Shown: one piece after another, positions 61,726 to 64,000 of the stretch
How positions within the stretch are numbered: position 1 is the stretch's first letter
Layout: every line of letters begins with the position of its first letter
Assembly: GCA_038502055.1 (NCBI GenBank)
Contig: JAXRKN010000036.1
Span: 2,480,001-2,544,000, forward strand
Length of the DNA stretch: 64,000 bases
Direction of reading: 5' to 3'
Source of the DNA: Tanytarsus gracilentus
Taxonomy: Eukaryota > Arthropoda > Insecta > Diptera > Chironomidae
Notes under the pieces: model-generated
What the model was told of the DNA's origin: nothing
Database searches by the model: none
The model's input: only the letters and a program-made list of their open reading frames with translations
Program-made: the position numbers and the translations under genes

Positions 61726-63780
61726 ATGACTTTATCCGTAAGTAGACATACTAATTTAACTAAATTAATGCTAATAAGAAGGAATATCAATTAGGATTAC
61801 GAAGTCCGTGAATATCAGGAAAAGCTTATTGAAGTTTGTTGCAATCGCAACTCCATCATTTATCTCCCTACCGGCGCTGGAAAGACTTTCATTGCTCTCA
61901 AAGTCATCGATTATTTTAAGAATGATTTAACTCGTCCAATCTCGCAAGGAGGAAAACGAAGTGTCTTTCTCGTCAACACTGTACAACTCGCTCAACAGCA
62001 TGCCGAAAGCATTAATGAAATTCTGGAAGTTAAAGTTGGCTGCTGGACTTCAGATTCGAAGAAAAATACTTGGAACAAAGAAAAATTTCGAATGGAGTTT
62101 GAGAATAATGATGTGATTGTGGCTACAGCTCAACTCTTTGTGGATGCCATTAAACATTCCTTCATTGCAATTAGAGAAATCAATGTGCTTGTTCTCGACG
62201 AGTGTCATCATGCAAGAGCCAATCATCCTTATCATGAACTCATGAAGCAATTCCAGTATGCTGAAAAAGGTCACTATCCACGAGTAATTGGTCTTTCTGG
62301 CATGCTCAGTGGCATTTCTTCATCGGTCAATGCTGAAAATGTTGGAGATGAGTTGAAAGCTTTAGAAGCCACACTACAATCAAAGATTGTTACAGTCAGC
62401 AAGATCGAGGAGTACAGAAATGTCTTGCTCTACAGCACCAATCCAACGGAGAGATTTATTCGCTATGACAATGTTGAAGACAGCTCTGACCTAACTAGTG
62501 AATTGATTGCAAAAATTGACAGTATCCGTTGGGAGCTTTCTCTCGTGAAACTTCCCGGCATGCAGGAAATTGATCCAAAATCGCTCAATCCACGCAAGTC
62601 AAGAAGGTTAAAGGAGATTTCATTGCTTTTTGAGAGCGTTAAGGTTCAACTTGAGAGTATGGGGTTGTATGCAGCTTATCTTGGAATTAAAGCCATCAAA
62701 GTTCAGTATGAACTCATCAAGCAAAAACCCGATCAAAAAAAAGAATTTATTCGTGAAGTTATAAAGTGCATTAATTTCGCTAACGAACTGCTGTCAATGA
62801 TGGAAGATTACGATTTTGGAAACCACACTGCCGAGAAAATTTACTTAAATTCCACATCGAAAGTCCGAAAACTCATCATTTTGTTGAAGTCGCAGTTCAA
62901 CGATCCATCGAATGTTAAAGACTTGCAATGTCTTATTTTTGTTACGCAACGGAGCGTCACCAAGTGCCTTTATCATCTGCTCAAGAGATATGCTGAAGTT
63001 GATCCTGATTTCAAAATCATCATACCTGATTTCGTCGTTGGCATTAACTCGGAAATTCCTGAATCAATTGATGAAGTTTCAAACGTTAATAACAATAAAA
63101 ATGCTTTGGTGAAGTTCCGCAAGAAGGAAGTCAATGCGATTGTCACAACGTCAGTTCTCGAGGAAGGAATTGACTTACAAATGTGTAATTTAGTTGTCAT
63201 GTTCGATCATCCAACGACCTTCCGCTGCTATGTTCAATCAAAAGGTCGTGCACGTGTCCGAAATTCAAATTATATTGTGCTTGTTAAGGATCATGAAGCT
63301 GAGAAATTTCTCGGCCAACGTGACAAATATGACAAAATTGATCATGCAATGAAAAAAATTCTTTGGACGAAAGCATGTGATGGAGAAATTAGTCAAGAGG
63401 ACATTGAAAAGGAGCAAGCTGAAATGTGGGAACCATTTTTCACCTGCGAGCGAGCTCTCGTTAACAATCTCAGTGCTGTTGCGCTGCTCAATCGCTTTGT
63501 CAGTCGTTATACGAACACTAATGGATTGTTCAAGGTAAATTGAATATTTCAAAATTGTAAGTTTACCTTAATAAATAATTTGTTTTAGAAACAAAGCTTT
63601 GGAAGTAAAGTTATCGCAATCGTAACAATGCCGCCATGCTTGGGTTTTAAACAGCCAATATTTAGTGACCCCTTTGATGACACTAAAAGCGCAAAACAAA
63701 ATGCTGCGTTTAAGGCATGCAAACAATTGCATCAAAAAGGACTGCTTGATGGTAATTTACTTCCAAAAAATACTTTTTAA
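61726..63780 (+). CDS. Dicer-2-like helicase, truncated after DUF283 (no PAZ/RNase III)
   Basis: Three exons join in phase: 61726-61737 (four codons), 61795-63534 and 63589-63780, giving 647 residues. All RIG-I/Dicer-type superfamily 2 helicase motifs are visible: I LPTGAGKTF, Ia LVNTVQLAQQ, Ib ATAQLFVDA, II LDECHHA, III GLSGML, IV LIFVTQRS, V TTSVLEEGIDL and VI QSKGRARVRNS. A helical insertion domain lies near residues 230-330. The last 100 residues are the Dicer dimerisation domain DUF283 (ALLNRFVSRYT, then AKQNAAFKACKQLHQKGLL). The stop TAA follows directly after LLPKNTF. Full insect Dicer-2 is about 1,650-1,720 residues and continues with PAZ, two RNase III domains and a dsRBD. Here a poly(A) signal and a new gene start within 140 bases. 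It cannot dice by itself; it may bind and translocate on dsRNA. It could be a partial duplicate under selection or a recent relic, but no inactivating change is seen. Confidence 0.9.
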
Positions 63781-63821
63781 CTAACATTTAATTTGTAACT
63801 ATTCTTTGATGAACAAAAATG

Positions 63822-63827
63822 AATAAA
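63822..63827 (+). terminator. poly(A) signal of the Dicer-2-like gene
   Basis: AATAAA 42 bases after the stop codon and about 90 bases before the next gene's ATG, supporting a real transcript end here. Confidence 0.6.
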
Positions 63828-63919
63828 CTTTTTAACGTACTTTAAAAATTTAAATCTTAACAGTGACGTAATTTTCAAACGAGCCATTTGTTTACAAAAC
63901 AAAGCTATTTTTTTAGAAA

Positions 63920-64000
63920 ATGGATAAAATTTCATTTTATATAGATAAATGTAGATGCTGCTTAAAACAAACTGATGAATCGAGCGCATGTGAACTCGAT
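63920..64000 (+). CDS. ZAD-type zinc-finger protein, 5' end only
   Basis: Twenty-seven codons open to the window edge: MDKISFYIDKCRCCLKQTDE and onward. The early Cys pair (CRCC, with CxxC spacing from the first Cys) followed by a hydrophilic stretch is how ZAD domains begin, as in the gene at 8,606. Only the first half of the ZAD is visible, so the fingers and length are unknown. It starts 139 bases after the Dicer-2-like stop codon. Confidence 0.65.
   Translation, partial: MDKISFYIDKCRCCLKQTDESSACELD

Noticed and set aside
62050..63552. Minus-strand frames over the Dicer-2-like gene
   Set aside because: Antisense shadows of an exon with unmistakable helicase motifs.

Overview
The window is insect nuclear DNA. 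It is very AT-rich, with many short introns using GT-AG borders, and it carries ZAD-type C2H2 zinc-finger genes and a Dicer-2-type helicase. I read it as a dipteran, most likely a non-drosophilid nematoceran such as a midge or mosquito relative. That placement is inference from gene families and base composition. No ribosomal RNA or convincing tRNA gene was seen.

Layout. 1-3,575 (+): the last six exons of a DPP6/DPP10-type, catalytically dead dipeptidyl peptidase. 3.6-8.5 kb: AT-rich spacer ending in a complete 938-bp terminal-inverted-repeat element (7,555-8,492) with an 8-bp target duplication. 8.6-10.3 kb (+): a four-exon ZAD zinc-finger gene. 15.2-26.0 kb (-): an R7-family RGS gene (DEP, GGL, RGS) whose ten exons join in phase into about 1,020 residues, including an unusually long C-terminal tail with two CPW[D/E] motifs. 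26.0-46.8 kb: a gene-poor 20 kb with two inverted copies of a minisatellite-bearing repeat element (30,043-31,111 and 37,386-38,286). 46.8-50.5 kb (-): a ten-exon gene for a two-BTB protein.

51.7-58.3 kb (-): an RSKR/SgK494-type kinase gene with two other genes inside its introns. These are ATG101 on the same strand and a TATA-driven, secreted, His/Asp/Glu-rich protein on the opposite strand. From 58.6 kb to the end the + strand is packed: a POLDIP3/SKAR-like RNA-binding protein, class III alcohol dehydrogenase (glutathione-dependent formaldehyde dehydrogenase), a Dicer-2-like gene that stops just after its DUF283 domain, and the first 27 codons of a second ZAD zinc-finger gene.

Functional links are limited. 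The RGS and inactive DPP proteins belong to neuronal signalling families (Go/Gbeta5 and Kv4 channel modulation). ATG101 is autophagy initiation, POLDIP3/SKAR is mRNA export and translation, ADH3 is formaldehyde detoxification, and the Dicer-2-like helicase suggests dsRNA recognition. The genes do not form one pathway; as usual in an insect they are independent transcription units. The most unusual item is the Dicer-2-like gene with all helicase motifs intact but no PAZ, RNase III or dsRNA-binding domain before its stop codon, poly(A) signal and the next gene. Exon borders were placed by hand from splice consensus, reading phase and remembered family similarity; no alignment or transcript data were available.
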